64,000 bases of DNA from Roseovarius sp. Pro17 (GCF_035599575.1 NZ_CP141179.1:2108001-2172000); one strand, 5' to 3'. Positions 45,206 through 55,358 are shown, counted from the first letter of the stretch. Program-made: numbers and translations. The notes: generated from the letters alone by a model not told the origin.

Positions 45206-45655
45206 TCAGTCCAGCGTACGCTTGAACCCGGTATGTGTCGCGGCAAAGCCTAGGGATTCGTAGAACCGCCGCGCGTCTGTGCGCGACTCGTTCATCGTCA
45301 GTTGAACCAGTGAGCATCCGGCGGCGCGGGCGCGACCATAGGCATCCTCGAACATCGCGCGACCGATCCCCTGCCCGCGTTGATCGCCGGCCACGCGCAC
45401 GCTTTCGATTTGCGCACGGCGCGCGGCATGCAGGGATAACCCGCTGATGAACGTGATCTGATAGGTGGCGACGACCTTACCCTCCGGCTCGACTCCGACG
45501 ATCAGGTGATTGCCACATTCCTCGCCAATCCGCTGAAATGCCGCGAGGTAGGGGGTAATATCCGGCGCTTCGCGTGTGCGGCCCAATACATCGTCTGCCA
45601 GCAGCGCGACCACAGCCGACACGTCGGCCAGGGTCGCGTCGCGGAACGCTATCAT
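45206..45655 (-). CDS. GNAT-family N-acetyltransferase
   Basis: A 149-aa protein. The acetyl-CoA pyrophosphate loop is [15 protein letters not shown], the preceding strand is AQIESVRVA, and the C-terminal [11 protein letters not shown] is typical of motif B. The acceptor is unknown. Its start overlaps the trpF stop by 4 bp (ATGA), so it is co-translated with the tryptophan gene. It is an insertion into the trpF-trpB pair rather than a usual member. Confidence 0.88.
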   Translation of the reverse strand: MIAFRDATLADVSAVVALLADDVLGRTREAPDITPYLAAFQRIGEECGNHLIVGVEPEGKVVATYQITFISGLSLHAARRAQIESVRVAGDQRGQGIGRAMFEDAYGRARAAGCSLVQLTMNESRTDARRFYESLGFAATHTGFKRTLD

Positions 45656-46296
45656 CCGCGCGCAGCGTCGGCGAAGGCGCGCATCAGGTCCGCGTCCTTG
45701 ACACCCGGCGCGCTTTCAATGCCGGAACTCACATCTAGCTGGCGCGCACCCGTGGCTTGCACCGCTTCGGCGACATTTTCGGGCGTAAGGCCCCCCGCCA
45801 GCATCCATGGCAGCAGCCAGCGGCGTCCGGCAATCAGCGACCAATCAAAGGCCAGCGCATTGCCGCCCGGCACGCCAGAGCCCTTTGGCGGCTTGGCATC
45901 GATCAAAAGCTGATCGGCAACGCCCGCATATACATCAATCAGCGACAGGTCCGAGGCTTCACCGATACCGATCGCCTTCATCACTGGCAGACCATAGCGC
46001 GCCTTGATTTCAGCGACGCGCGCGGCGGTTTCTTGTCCGTGCAGTTGCAGCATGTCGAGCGGCACGGCAGAGGTCAGCGCATCCAGTTCCGCGTCGCCTG
46101 CGTCCACAGTCAGCGCGACCTTGCGGATACCTTTGGGTGTGGCCAGCGCCAGTGCGGCGGCCGCGTCCGTTTCCAGATGTCGCGGCGAGCGGCGAAAGAA
46201 AACGAACCCGACATAATGTGCGCCCGCATCAACGGCGGCCACTACGTCCTCGGGCTGGGTCAGCCCGCACATCTTGATACGAATATCTTTGGTCAT
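45652..46296 (-). CDS. trpF: Phosphoribosylanthranilate isomerase
   Basis: A 214-aa TIM-barrel protein. [12 protein letters not shown] holds the catalytic Cys, [22 protein letters not shown] and the C-terminal [10 protein letters not shown] and LDVSSGIES phosphate-binding turns are all present. It carries out the third step of tryptophan synthesis. It lies just downstream of lapA, a gene order conserved in Rhodobacterales. Confidence 0.95.
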   Translation of the reverse strand: MTKDIRIKMCGLTQPEDVVAAVDAGAHYVGFVFFRRSPRHLETDAAAALALATPKGIRKVALTVDAGDAELDALTSAVPLDMLQLHGQETAARVAEIKARYGLPVMKAIGIGEASDLSLIDVYAGVADQLLIDAKPPKGSGVPGGNALAFDWSLIAGRRWLLPWMLAGGLTPENVAEAVQATGARQLDVSSGIESAPGVKDADLMRAFADAARG

Positions 46297-46302
46297 GTCG
46301 GA

Positions 46303-46653
46303 TCAGCGGCCATCATCCAACAGCGCGAGGACGTCGTCTTTGCCCTCATGCTTTTGGGCCTTCAGGCGCTTGATCTCGGCGCGCAGACGAGTCATTTCGC
46401 GCGCCTGCTTGGCGGCAGCGGCGCGTTCGCCCGCCTCACGAATCCATTCCCAAATAAAACCAAGGATCAAACCGGCCAGAATCCCGCCAAAGATGACCAC
46501 AAATAGCGGCACCTCATGCGCAGGGCTGAGCGCGGTGAAGCTGGTCAGCTCCGGCGGCACCAAACGGATCGGCACCCAAACGCGATTAGCCAAGGCGATA
46601 AGGATAAGGGCCAGCGCGAAGATGGCGATCGAGACGTAGCGAATATAGCGCAT
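46303..46653 (-). CDS. lapA: LapA-domain (DUF1049) inner-membrane protein
   Basis: A 116-aa protein. Two transmembrane helices (YVSIAIFALALILIALANRV and VPLFVVIFGGILAGLILGFI) are followed by a basic coiled coil (AKQAREMTRLRAEIKRLKAQ). This is the lipopolysaccharide assembly protein A domain; in E. coli LapA helps control LpxC turnover. It lies 3 bp after ihfB, within the same operon. Confidence 0.85.
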   Translation of the reverse strand: MRYIRYVSIAIFALALILIALANRVWVPIRLVPPELTSFTALSPAHEVPLFVVIFGGILAGLILGFIWEWIREAGERAAAAKQAREMTRLRAEIKRLKAQKHEGKDDVLALLDDGR

Positions 46654-46656
46654 GTA

Positions 46657-46938
46657 TTACTTTCCGTTCAGGCGGTCCCGCAAGAGCTTGCCAGTCTTGA
46701 AGAAGGGCACATGTTTCTCTTCAACAGGAACGGATTCGCCCGTCCGTGGGTTCCGCCCGATCCGCGCATCGCGCTTTTTGACCGAAAACGCGCCAAAACC
46801 ACGTAGCTCTACCCGGTTGCCCGCCGCCATGGCATCGGTGATCTCGTTGAAGACGGTGTTTACGATCCGCTCCACATCGCGTTGGTAAAGATGTGGATTT
46901 TCATCGGCGATCTTTTGAATCAGTTCCGATCGGATCAT
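46657..46938 (-). CDS. ihfB: Integration host factor subunit beta
   Basis: A 93-aa protein. Helical [34 protein letters not shown] and the GRNPRTG beta-arm with the intercalating proline (P64) are those of IHF-beta. It bends DNA at specific sites as a heterodimer with IHF-alpha. In many relatives rpsA lies directly upstream; here the upstream neighbour is a TauE/SafE gene on the same strand 220 bp away. Confidence 0.95.
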   Translation of the reverse strand: MIRSELIQKIADENPHLYQRDVERIVNTVFNEITDAMAAGNRVELRGFGAFSVKKRDARIGRNPRTGESVPVEEKHVPFFKTGKLLRDRLNGK

Positions 46939-47159
46939 ATGTTTTCCCCCCGAGTCGTTTTGTTTCAGGCCTTTGCGGCTTTAACCGGAGTATAGGTTGA
47001 AACACGCGAAACGAAAACAGAAAGCGCCGTAAGATACCCGAAATCTGCCAGTTTCATCTCATGCGTGCGCCCTTGACCGCCGATTGGGCAGGCTGCGCGC
47101 CCTCTTTGGGACCGATGAATGGCCCATAGCGGTCTGACGCGCGGGCCGATTCGCACAGA

Positions 47160-47933
47160 TCACAACGTTATCAGGCCCCGCCTGAGCAGGTTCAGCCCCG
47201 CGATCAACAGGATCCACAGCGTCAAACGCTTGAATAGGGTCTGGTCGATTCGATCCTGTATCTGGAACCCCGTCCAGATACCCAGTAGCGCGGGCGGCAC
47301 CAGCGCCAGCGACAGCGGCAATGTCTGGGCGTTCAGCACGCCCGACGCGACATGCGCGCCCGCCAGCGCAATGGCACCAAGGCCATAGATTACGCCCTGC
47401 ACGCGCACCTGTTCGCGTTTTTCAGTTTCCATCGCCGTCAGCATCGCCACGGTAATCGGCCCCCAAACGCCCGAAAGGCCACCGATAAACCCGGCCCCGC
47501 CCCCCAAGGCAGCCTCCAACCGTCGCCCCGGACGCAAAGGCAGGCGCAGTGGGTGGCCCGCCAGCGTCGCAGCAGCGTAGATCACCAGAGGCACCGCAAT
47601 GATCAACAACAGCGTCGAGGCAGACAGCACCGGCACCAGCTGCGCGCTCAGCACCAGCGCCACGCCCCCGGCTAGCAGATAGACGTGGAACCGCCGGATC
47701 GATGCTGCCGCCGCGAGCGACCCCTGTCGCAGCGCCTGCCACGCGTTCGTCAGCAGCGTCGGCACAATTAGGCAGGCCAGCGCCAAATCCGGAGCGACAA
47801 AGCTACTGAGCCCCGACAGCAAAATCAGCGGCATGGCAAAACCGACGACACCCTTTACCACTCCCGCGCCCAACGCGATTGCATAGGCAAAGAGCCACAG
47901 TTCAGGCGGACCAAGGGGGGCGAAAATCTCCAT
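47160..47933 (-). CDS. TauE/SafE (TSUP) family permease
   Basis: A 257-aa membrane protein with about eight helices. The first family repeat has GAGVVKGVVGFAMPLILL, the second GGGAGFIGGLSGVWGPITVA, both typical of TSUP carriers. The family exports sulfite or takes up organosulfur or organic anions; the substrate here cannot be told. ATG 47933 has AAGGA 8 nt upstream, unlike the ATG nine codons earlier. It is a single gene. Confidence 0.88.
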   Translation of the reverse strand: MEIFAPLGPPELWLFAYAIALGAGVVKGVVGFAMPLILLSGLSSFVAPDLALACLIVPTLLTNAWQALRQGSLAAAASIRRFHVYLLAGGVALVLSAQLVPVLSASTLLLIIAVPLVIYAAATLAGHPLRLPLRPGRRLEAALGGGAGFIGGLSGVWGPITVAMLTAMETEKREQVRVQGVIYGLGAIALAGAHVASGVLNAQTLPLSLALVPPALLGIWTGFQIQDRIDQTLFKRLTLWILLIAGLNLLRRGLITL

Positions 47934-48213
47934 GCTTTGGTCCTTAAGGCGTTTTGACATGTTGTTGAATCACAATAATATATCAAGGCGCCCACAACAA
48001 ACGAGTGTTTGTGCGCGTTTAGAATTCAAATCGTGGCTAAATTTGAACTTGGAACGCCACGGCCGGGAAGCGGCGGTGGCGGAGTGGGCGCCGGCACCTA
48101 TGCGCGAAAATGCCGCGCAAGATTGCATCAAAATGCCGCGCCCATTTGGCTTATAGTTGCGCTGCACCTGCAAAATGACTAGGACAAGCCGCAAGTGTGA
48201 AAAGGATCGCAAA

Positions 48214-49908
48214 ATGGCTCATGACGGACAATTGGATAAGGCGGCAAACGCCGTCCTGCTGGACAATCTCACCGACCTCACGCGCGCAGCGATCGCGCCC
48301 GTCGACAGCATTGTCGCCACGGCCAAGACCACGCTACGCGGTGAGGTCACCGAGGATGGCCGCGTGTCGGGCGCACTGGTCGATCAGCATCAGACAGCGG
48401 CGCATGGCCTCGCGTGGCTGGCCACCTACGCCGAGGCGTTGCGCCAGATGCAGGCATGGGCCGACCGGCTGACCGAGGCCGGCACCTTCGGTGAGGTCGA
48501 GGCGCTGATCCACCAGATCGCGTTCGGCGAATACTTGTGGCAGATCTATGGTGGCATCCCGATGAGCCAAGGCGAAATACTGCGCCTACAGGACATCGGC
48601 CTATCGCAGGACGACATGCGCACCCTGATGACGCCCGAGATCATGACCCTGACCCAAGGCGGCAACACACAAGCCGCCCGCACGCGGCTGGTCGCGCTGA
48701 TGCAGGAACGCTCAGCCGAGATCACCGTGGGTCGCACCGGCCTTGATGACGAGTTGGAAATGATCCGCGAACAATTCCGCCGCTATGCGGTGGAAAAGGT
48801 CGAGCCCTACGCGCATGACTGGCACCTCAAGGATGAGTTGATCCCGATGGAAATCATCGAGGAACTGGCCGAAATGGGCGTCTTTGGCCTGACCATCCCC
48901 GAGGAATTCGGCGGTCTGGGCCTCAGCAAGGCGTCGATGGTCGTCGTTTCCGAGGAACTCAGCCGTGGCTATATCGGCGTCGGCTCGCTTGGCACGCGCA
49001 GCGAAATTGCCGCGGAACTCATCATCTGCGGCGGCACTGACGCGCAAAAGGCGCAATGGCTGCCTAAACTTGCCAGCGGTGAAATTCTGCCCACGGCCGT
49101 CTTTACCGAGCCGAACACCGGCTCGGACCTTGGCAGCTTGCGCACGCGCGCAGTCAAAAATGGCGACGACTACCGCGTCACCGGCAACAAGACGTGGATT
49201 ACCCACGCTGCGCGCACTCATGTCATGACGCTGCTTGCACGCACCGATCCGGACACGACCGACCATCGTGGCCTGTCGATGTTTCTGGCCGAGAAAACCC
49301 CCGGCACGGACGACGTCCCCTTCCCCACCGAGGGCATGAGCGGCGGCGAGATCGAGGTGCTGGGTTATCGTGGCATGAAGGAATACGAGCTGGCTTTTGA
49401 TGGCTTTCACATCAAGGGCGAAAACCTACTGGGCGGGGCCGAGGGCAAAGGCTTCAAACAGTTGATGGAGACGTTTGAGAGCGCCCGCATCCAGACCGCC
49501 GCACGTGCCGTGGGCGTGGCGCAATCGGCGCTGGATGTCGCAATGCAATACGCGCAGGACCGCAAGCAATTCGGTGGCCCGCTAATCGACTTCCCGCGCG
49601 TGTCGGGCAAGCTGGCGATGATGGCGGTCGAGATCATGATCGCCCGCCAACTGACCTATTTCAGCGCATGGGAAAAGGACGCGGGCCGTCGCTGCGACGT
49701 CGAGGCCGGGATGGCCAAGCTGCTGGGCGCGCGCGTCGCTTGGGCCGCAGCTGACAACGGCCTGCAAATCCACGGCGGCAACGGTTTTGCGCTTGAGTAT
49801 AAGATCAGTCGCATCCTTTGCGACGCGCGCATCCTCAACATTTTTGAGGGCGCCGCCGAAATTCAGGCTCAGGTCATCGCGCGGCGGTTGCTCAGCCAGA
49901 GCAACTAG
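48214..49908 (+). CDS. mcd: Acyl-CoA dehydrogenase, probably (2S)-methylsuccinyl-CoA dehydrogenase
   Basis: A 564-aa protein. Residues 1-180 form an extra N-terminal helical domain; the acyl-CoA dehydrogenase core follows with FGLTIPEEFGGLGLSK, TAVFTEPNTGSDLGSLRTRA (substrate and FAD contacts), NKTWITHAART, and a C-terminal HGGNGFALEYKISRI. The long N-terminal domain and the SDLGSLRTRA motif are those of Mcd, which oxidises methylsuccinyl-CoA to mesaconyl-CoA in the ethylmalonyl-CoA pathway for acetate assimilation. Electrons go to EtfAB. The ATG at 48214 follows AAAGGA. It is a single gene with its own terminator. Confidence 0.82.
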   Translation: MAHDGQLDKAANAVLLDNLTDLTRAAIAPVDSIVATAKTTLRGEVTEDGRVSGALVDQHQTAAHGLAWLATYAEALRQMQAWADRLTEAGTFGEVEALIHQIAFGEYLWQIYGGIPMSQGEILRLQDIGLSQDDMRTLMTPEIMTLTQGGNTQAARTRLVALMQERSAEITVGRTGLDDELEMIREQFRRYAVEKVEPYAHDWHLKDELIPMEIIEELAEMGVFGLTIPEEFGGLGLSKASMVVVSEELSRGYIGVGSLGTRSEIAAELIICGGTDAQKAQWLPKLASGEILPTAVFTEPNTGSDLGSLRTRAVKNGDDYRVTGNKTWITHAARTHVMTLLARTDPDTTDHRGLSMFLAEKTPGTDDVPFPTEGMSGGEIEVLGYRGMKEYELAFDGFHIKGENLLGGAEGKGFKQLMETFESARIQTAARAVGVAQSALDVAMQYAQDRKQFGGPLIDFPRVSGKLAMMAVEIMIARQLTYFSAWEKDAGRRCDVEAGMAKLLGARVAWAAADNGLQIHGGNGFALEYKISRILCDARILNIFEGAAEIQAQVIARRLLSQSN

Positions 49909-49928
49909 GCCCGTTGCCAGAGCCCGTT

Positions 49929-49960
49929 AACCGGCGTCCAGAGTGGCGCCGGTTTTTTTT
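49929..49960 (+). terminator. Rho-independent terminator after the acyl-CoA dehydrogenase gene
   Basis: The AACCGGCG / CGCCGGTT stem (49929-49936, 49947-49954) has a 10-nt loop and a run of eight T. Confidence 0.88.
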
Positions 49961-49996
49961 GACCAAAACATCTAAATCCAGCGGTCGACGTTGCGC

Positions 49997-50692
49997 CTAG
50001 CCCGCAATGGTCAACGTGATCGGCTCCAGTCCATCGACTGCACCGCTCAGCAAGCTCCCCGGGACAACTGGACCGACGCCCGCAGGCGTGCCGGTATAGA
50101 TCAGATCGCCCGACGCAAGGTGGTAGTAACGCGACAGATGCGCGATAATTTCGGGCACGCTCCAGATCATGTCCGACAGACGCGCCTCCTGCACACGCCG
50201 CCCGTCCAGATCCAGCGTGATCGCGCGCTCTCCAACCGCGCCGAATACCTCTGCTGGCGTGATCGCGCCCATCAGCGCGGAATTCTCAAAATCCTTGCCC
50301 AGATCCCAAGGCTTGTGCGTCGCCTTGGCCGTCGCCTGCAAATCGCGCCGGGTCAGGTCGATCCCGCAGGCATACCCGAACACAGCGTCCAGCGCGCGTC
50401 CCTGCTCCACCTGATGGGCCTCGCCCCCAATGGCGACGACAAACTCCATTTCATAGTGGCAATCACTCGTGCCCGGCGGATAGGCGATTTCGGACCCCGA
50501 AGGGATCACGGAATGGGCCGACTTGGTGAAATAGAACGGCGCATCCCGGTCCACCTCATTGCCCATCTCGGCCGCATGGGCAGCATAATTGCGTCCCACG
50601 CAGAACACCCTGCGCACCGGAAACACGTGCTCCTGGCCTGCGATCGCGACACACGGCGCAGGCGGAATGTCGAAAATCTGGGTGATGGGCAT
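49997..50692 (-). CDS. Fumarylacetoacetate-hydrolase-family protein
   Basis: A 231-aa protein. FCVGRNYAAHAAEMGN, then the metal-binding DCHYEMEFVVAIGG (Glu-x-Glu), DLTRRDLQATAK, GKDFENSALMG and IYTGTPAGVGPV are all FAH-family hallmarks. Closest in pattern to fumarylpyruvate hydrolases of the gentisate route, but FAH proteins include decarboxylases and isomerases. It is a single gene convergent with the acyl-CoA dehydrogenase. Confidence 0.88.
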   Translation of the reverse strand: MPITQIFDIPPAPCVAIAGQEHVFPVRRVFCVGRNYAAHAAEMGNEVDRDAPFYFTKSAHSVIPSGSEIAYPPGTSDCHYEMEFVVAIGGEAHQVEQGRALDAVFGYACGIDLTRRDLQATAKATHKPWDLGKDFENSALMGAITPAEVFGAVGERAITLDLDGRRVQEARLSDMIWSVPEIIAHLSRYYHLASGDLIYTGTPAGVGPVVPGSLLSGAVDGLEPITLTIAG

Positions 50693-50844
50693 GGACTATC
50701 CTCTACGACGGAAGGGCTGTTTTATGTGCAGCTCCGGTATGAAGCTGTGCGCATCATCTTGTCAAAGGCGCTTGATCGTTGGAGCGAGGCCGGAGTTATG
50801 CGATGAACGCGCACCAGCCAAGCCCGAATTGAGAGACACGGACC

Positions 50845-51543
50845 ATGCCCGACCCCGCCCTTTACAGATATGGCATCTACTACACACCCCCCGATGGCGC
50901 GCTGGCCTGTTTCGGTGCCGCGTGGCTGGGTTGGAACATCGCATCAGGTCAGAGCGCGCCACACCCCGAGGATATTACCGGCCTGCCCACTTCTATCGCC
51001 GAGTTGACCGAAACGCCGCGCCGCTATGGGTTTCACGCCACCATCAAGCCGCCCTTTCGCCTTGCGCAGGGCGCCCAGCCCGAGGCACTTTACGACGCGC
51101 TCGCCAATTTCTGCGCCGCTCGCACGCCCGTCACGCTGGACGGGACCAAGCTGGCGCGCCTTGGCCGTTTTGTCGCGATTGTCCCAACTGGGGACACGGG
51201 CGCGCTGGACCGCCTCGCCGCCGATACCGTCCGCCAATTGGACCCGTTCCGCGCCGCCCTAACCGCGGCTGAGATTGCGCGCCGCACGCACCCCCGGATG
51301 AGCGCCGCTCAAAGCGAAAACCTGCACCGCTGGGGCTATCCACATGTGATGGATCAGTTTCGCTGGCACATGACCCTCACAGGAAAACGTCCCGCCCCCG
51401 AGGCCGCGCGCGTTCAGGCCGCCCTCACCCCTGCCCTTGCGCCGCTATTGGCGCGCCCGCTTGTCATCGACGCGCTCAGCCTCGTCGGCGAGGATAATGA
51501 CGGCTTTTTTCATCTCATACATCGTGCGCCGCTCGGACGCTGA
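50845..51543 (+). CDS. DUF1045 family protein (2H-phosphoesterase type)
   Basis: A 232-aa protein. Two H-x-T motifs, YGFHATIKPPF (H64, T66) and FRWHMTLTG (H175, T177), give the 2H phosphoesterase active site. DUF1045 proteins include those encoded with phosphonate (phn) genes, where a role in cyclic-phosphate opening has been proposed. No phn gene is adjacent here. Nothing is known of its substrate in this context. Confidence 0.85.
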   Translation: MPDPALYRYGIYYTPPDGALACFGAAWLGWNIASGQSAPHPEDITGLPTSIAELTETPRRYGFHATIKPPFRLAQGAQPEALYDALANFCAARTPVTLDGTKLARLGRFVAIVPTGDTGALDRLAADTVRQLDPFRAALTAAEIARRTHPRMSAAQSENLHRWGYPHVMDQFRWHMTLTGKRPAPEAARVQAALTPALAPLLARPLVIDALSLVGEDNDGFFHLIHRAPLGR

Positions 51544-51604
51544 CGCTCGGGCCAGACTTTCACCGTTCCGGAAATACTCAAGCCCACCCGCTTCAAAGGC
51601 GATA

Positions 51605-52345
51605 TCAATCGCGGCTATTCGCGCGCGCTGCAAACCGCTCGACGAACCGCGCACGTGCCTCCGGAAGGGGTTTATGCCCCAATTCAGGCGCGAGGCGTGC
51701 GTGCAGGAAATGTCCCGTGAGAGCAAGGCCCTCGGCAATTTCAGAATCGGGCGCGGTGCCGTGCCCCAAAAGGCAAGGCGGCAGCGGCAACAGCCGATCC
51801 GCCCACTCGCCCGCGCCCGCGCGCGACACCGCGCGCCCGGTGCGGGGTGATACGTAACTCAGATCGTTGGCTCTGCGGCCCAGCACCGCGCATGTGCTCA
51901 GATCAAGGCCAAAGCCCATCTCTTCGAGCAGAGCCAGCTCCCACCGCAGATAGGCCAGTGGCCAGATGTCGCGCTCGCCCATGAGGTCCATCAGTGTTTC
52001 GGTGCGGGCATAGAGCGGCGCGTGCGCCTCGCGTTCGGGCAGCGAGAATAGCAGCAGGGACGTCACGGCGTTCAGCCCCGCCAGCGCCAGACGGTCGCTC
52101 ATGACATGCATCGCGCGCGAGCGGATGGGTTCGACCGTGAAGGTGCCGATGTGATCCTCCAGTCGCGCGCGCCATGCCAAATCCAGCTGCGCGCCCGGTT
52201 GCAGGATCGGCGCCAGCTTGCGCGATGCCCCGCCGCGCACGACGCCCGCATGGCGACCATGCACTGGCGTCAACACCTCGATGATCGCAGCACTTTCCCC
52301 GTGCCTGCGCACCGACAGCAATATGCCCTGATCGCGCCATTCCAT
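51605..52345 (-). CDS. recO: DNA repair protein RecO
   Basis: A 246-aa protein. It begins with the OB-fold [20 protein letters not shown], has [15 protein letters not shown] and an interior helical part with [18 protein letters not shown]. The C-terminal zinc cysteines of some RecO proteins are reduced to one Cys here (LSTCAVLG). It loads RecA with RecR. It heads or ends the conserved minus-strand run toward era. Confidence 0.92.
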   Translation of the reverse strand: MEWRDQGILLSVRRHGESAAIIEVLTPVHGRHAGVVRGGASRKLAPILQPGAQLDLAWRARLEDHIGTFTVEPIRSRAMHVMSDRLALAGLNAVTSLLLFSLPEREAHAPLYARTETLMDLMGERDIWPLAYLRWELALLEEMGFGLDLSTCAVLGRRANDLSYVSPRTGRAVSRAGAGEWADRLLPLPPCLLGHGTAPDSEIAEGLALTGHFLHARLAPELGHKPLPEARARFVERFAARANSRD

Positions 52346-52403
52346 GCCGACCTACCCCTTTCGCGCCCCATTGGGCACAGCCAGTGACGCTATGACAAGC
52401 GGC

Positions 52404-52736
52404 TCAATCGGCAAGGCCGGGCTGGTCCAGCAGGTGACGGCCTGCGCGGTCCTCGACCTCGATCACCCAAAGATCGGGATCGAAACTGCGCTGGCGGGCA
52501 ATGGCCGCGTCGATGTCAGCCTCGGGACCGCGCGCCAGTTCGTCCCATTTTCGCGCGCCGCTCATCAAATCAAAGCTGCGCTGATAAGCTGCCGCCTGCC
52601 CGTCCAGTGTGTTCAGTTTCACCAGCACCGCGCCGGAGGTGTCATCACCGTGAGCGGTGACATAGACGGGGATATCGTATGCACGCAGCCGCGCAATGTA
52701 GGCGTGCACCCAGAAATCTGCCGTGAGGCGGGTCAT
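52404..52736 (-). CDS. DUF1491 family protein
   Basis: A 110-aa protein, MTRLTADFWVHAYIARLRAY with VYVTAHGDDTSGAVLVKLN and FDPDLWVIEVEDRAGRHLL. The family is confined to alphaproteobacteria and has no known function. Its gene regularly lies between era and recO, as here. Confidence 0.88.
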   Translation of the reverse strand: MTRLTADFWVHAYIARLRAYDIPVYVTAHGDDTSGAVLVKLNTLDGQAAAYQRSFDLMSGARKWDELARGPEADIDAAIARQRSFDPDLWVIEVEDRAGRHLLDQPGLAD

Positions 52737-52788
52737 GCAAGCCTGTGGATTCGAGTATTTTCAGAACGATGAAAGACGAGGGCGCGCA

Positions 52789-53694
52789 TCAATTGCCATC
52801 CTTGAAGTTAAGGCCCATTTCCGAATAGCGCTCGGCCTCTTCCAGCCAGTTGGGACGCACCTTGATCTGTAGGAACAGGTGGACGCGGCGACCGAGGAAT
52901 TCCTCCAGTTCGGCCCGCGAGGCGGCGCCAACCTGCTTGATGGTCTCACCCTTGTGGCCGAGGACGATACCCTTGTGGCCGTCGCGCATGACATAGACCA
53001 GTTGGTCAATGCGGGCAGATCCGTCTTCGCGCTCTTCCCAGTTTTCCGTCTCGACGGTCAGCTGGTAGGGCAACTCCTGATGCAGGCGCAGGGTCAGTTT
53101 CTCGCGCGTGATCTCGGCGGCTATCATGCGCAGGGGTAGATCGGCGATCTGATCCTCGGGGTAGAGCCACGGGCCCTCGGGCATTTCGCCTGCCAACCAC
53201 TGGCGCAGGGCATCGACGCCGTGACCCTTTTCGGCAGAAATCATGAATGTCTCGGAAAAGGCAAAGCGTTCGTTCATGCCCTTGGTCAGCGCCAGCAGCG
53301 CGGGCGATTGCACGCGGTCGATCTTGTTTATCGCCAGCGCGACCTTACGCCCCTTGGTCACGTCAGCGAGGTTCTCAAGAATACGCTCGACCCCTTCGGT
53401 GATACCGCGATGCGCCTCGATCAGCAGGATCACAACATCAGCATCGGCAGCGCCGCCCCACGCGGCGGCCACCATGGCCCTATCGAGCCGGCGGCGCGGT
53501 TTGAAGAGGCCGGGCGTGTCGACAAAGATCAGCTGCGCCTCCCCTTCCATGGCGATGCCACGGATGCGGGCGCGCGTCGTCTGCACCTTATGCGTGACGA
53601 TGCTGACCTTGGCGCCGACCATGCGGTTCAGCAGGGTCGACTTGCCTGCGTTCGGCTCTCCGATCAGGGCTACGAATCCGGCGCGTGTGCTCAT
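52789..53694 (-). CDS. era: GTPase Era
   Basis: A 301-aa protein. The G1 loop is GEPNAGKST, G3 is DTPGL, G4 is NKID, and the C-terminal KH domain has GIVLGHKGETIKQVG. It binds 16S rRNA and assists small-subunit assembly. ATG 53694 is taken; eight in-frame codons upstream are possible. It follows rnc, 64 bp away, as in most alphaproteobacteria. Confidence 0.96.
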   Translation of the reverse strand: MSTRAGFVALIGEPNAGKSTLLNRMVGAKVSIVTHKVQTTRARIRGIAMEGEAQLIFVDTPGLFKPRRRLDRAMVAAAWGGAADADVVILLIEAHRGITEGVERILENLADVTKGRKVALAINKIDRVQSPALLALTKGMNERFAFSETFMISAEKGHGVDALRQWLAGEMPEGPWLYPEDQIADLPLRMIAAEITREKLTLRLHQELPYQLTVETENWEEREDGSARIDQLVYVMRDGHKGIVLGHKGETIKQVGAASRAELEEFLGRRVHLFLQIKVRPNWLEEAERYSEMGLNFKDGN

Positions 53695-53758
53695 TGGCTT
53701 GGGTTCCATCGGTTGCAAGTCGCAGCCCTACCCGATTGGCGCGCTCTTGCCCAGAGCG

Positions 53759-54451
53759 TCACGTATCGGGCGCGGCAAGAAGCCGGGCCAGCAGCGCCTT
53801 GGCCGCCACCTGCTCGGCGTGACGTTTTGACCCTGCGGATGCCGATTCTTCGACGCCGTTTTCAAGCCGGGCCGCGATGGTGAACATGGGCGCGTGATCG
53901 GGGCCGCTGCGCGCGGTCTGGATGTAGCTTGGCGGGGCCATGCCGCGCGCCTGCGCCCATTCCTGAAGTGCCGTCTTAGCATCGCGCGCGTCGGATTCCA
54001 CCGCCTCAATTCGATCTGCCCAGAGCCGCACGATCACGGCCCGCGCCGCGTCAAATCCCGCGTCGAGGTAAACCGCCGCAATCACCGCTTCCATTGCGTC
54101 GCCCAGCAGTGCCTCCTTGCGGCGCCCGCCCGATAGCATTTCCGAACGGCCCAGTTTAAGCACCTTGCCAAGGTCGATCTCACGCGCGACAGCGGCGCAA
54201 GCCTCCTTGCGCACCAGCGCGTTAAAGCGCGGGGCCAGCAGCCCCTCGGCGGCGTTGGGATCATGTTCCAGCAACGCCTCGGCCATGACGAGGCCCAGCA
54301 CCCGGTCGCCCAGAAATTCCAGCCGCTGATTGTCGGATCGGCTGGGGGACGACATCGAGGGATGCGTAACTGCCTCGATCAGCAGCGCAGGGCTGGCAAA
54401 ATCATGCCCAAGCAGCGCGGTGAACGCCTGAAGATCGCCCGAGAGCTTCAA
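53759..54451 (-). CDS. rnc: Ribonuclease III
   Basis: A 230-aa protein from a TTG at 54451. The signature is [18 protein letters not shown], the second acidic site is [16 protein letters not shown], and the C-terminal double-stranded-RNA-binding domain starts at [14 protein letters not shown]. It processes rRNA and cleaves duplex RNA. The TTG overlaps the lepB stop (TTGA) with AGAGG just upstream, so translation is coupled; the next in-frame ATG, 11 codons earlier, would lie inside lepB and extend past family homology. Confidence 0.93.
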   Translation of the reverse strand: MKLSGDLQAFTALLGHDFASPALLIEAVTHPSMSSPSRSDNQRLEFLGDRVLGLVMAEALLEHDPNAAEGLLAPRFNALVRKEACAAVAREIDLGKVLKLGRSEMLSGGRRKEALLGDAMEAVIAAVYLDAGFDAARAVIVRLWADRIEAVESDARDAKTALQEWAQARGMAPPSYIQTARSGPDHAPMFTIAARLENGVEESASAGSKRHAEQVAAKALLARLLAAPDT

Positions 54452-55278
54452 TCGAGCCTCTTGAAGAAGCGGTCCCCCCGCCATGTCCAGAAATAGAGCA
54501 TGGATTTACCGGCGGACGAAAACATGACGCGCCCGGCCCGACCGATGAGGTTTTCGTAAGGCACGAATCCGACGCCGCCCACGGTCTGCGGATAGCGGCT
54601 ATCGGTGGAATTGTCGCGGTTGTCGCCCATAAAAAAGTAATGTCCCTCAGGTACCGAAAACACGCCCGTATCGTCCGAACGCTGGTCCGCAATATTGAGG
54701 ATACTGTGAGAATGCCCGCCCGGCAGCGTTTCCATCTGGCGCGATTTTGAGCAAAGACCGCCCTCGCCCACCACACCGTTTTCGCAGCGAGGGCGGCTTT
54801 TCATTGATCCTTGCGGCTCGTAAACCTCGCCAAAGCTGCCTGCATCCTCCAGCTGGACCGCCTCGCCGTTGATAAACAGCACGCCGTCCTTCATCTGGAC
54901 CTTGTCGCCGGGCATACCAATCAGGCGCTTGATAAAGTCCTTGTGGTTGACCGGGTGGCGAAAAACGATGATGTCACCGCGCTCGGGCTCACGGCCCAGA
55001 AAGCGGGTGTTGTCGCCATCCAGAAAGCCGCAGATATCCTCGGCGTCGATATCCAGACCGCCGATGCGGATCGACGGGCATGAGGCGTAGGAATAGCCAT
55101 ACGCCATCTTGTTCACGAACAGGAAATCGCCGATCAGCAGCGTGTCCTTCATCGACCCGGACGGTATCCAGAAAGGTTGGAAAAACAGCGTGCGGAATAC
55201 GCCCGCGATCAGCAGGGCAAAGACCACCGTCTTGATCGTTTCGATGATGGGATTGCCTGTCTTGGCTTCGGATGCCAT
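54448..55278 (-). CDS. lepB: Signal peptidase I
   Basis: A 276-aa protein. One N-terminal membrane helix ([20 protein letters not shown]), the catalytic serine S42 (PSGSM), lysine K118 ([10 protein letters not shown]) and the [13 protein letters not shown] box are present. It cleaves signal peptides at the outer face of the inner membrane. ATG 55278 is chosen at the point where homology begins. It is coupled to rnc downstream. Confidence 0.95.
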   Translation of the reverse strand: MASEAKTGNPIIETIKTVVFALLIAGVFRTLFFQPFWIPSGSMKDTLLIGDFLFVNKMAYGYSYASCPSIRIGGLDIDAEDICGFLDGDNTRFLGREPERGDIIVFRHPVNHKDFIKRLIGMPGDKVQMKDGVLFINGEAVQLEDAGSFGEVYEPQGSMKSRPRCENGVVGEGGLCSKSRQMETLPGGHSHSILNIADQRSDDTGVFSVPEGHYFFMGDNRDNSTDSRYPQTVGGVGFVPYENLIGRAGRVMFSSAGKSMLYFWTWRGDRFFKRLD

Positions 55279-55358
55279 GCGCGGTTTCCGCCTGTGTTTT
55301 GGAGCTGTGTTTTGGGGCTGTGAATTCAGGTGCTTCATGGGCGTGGGGCGCTGCCAAG

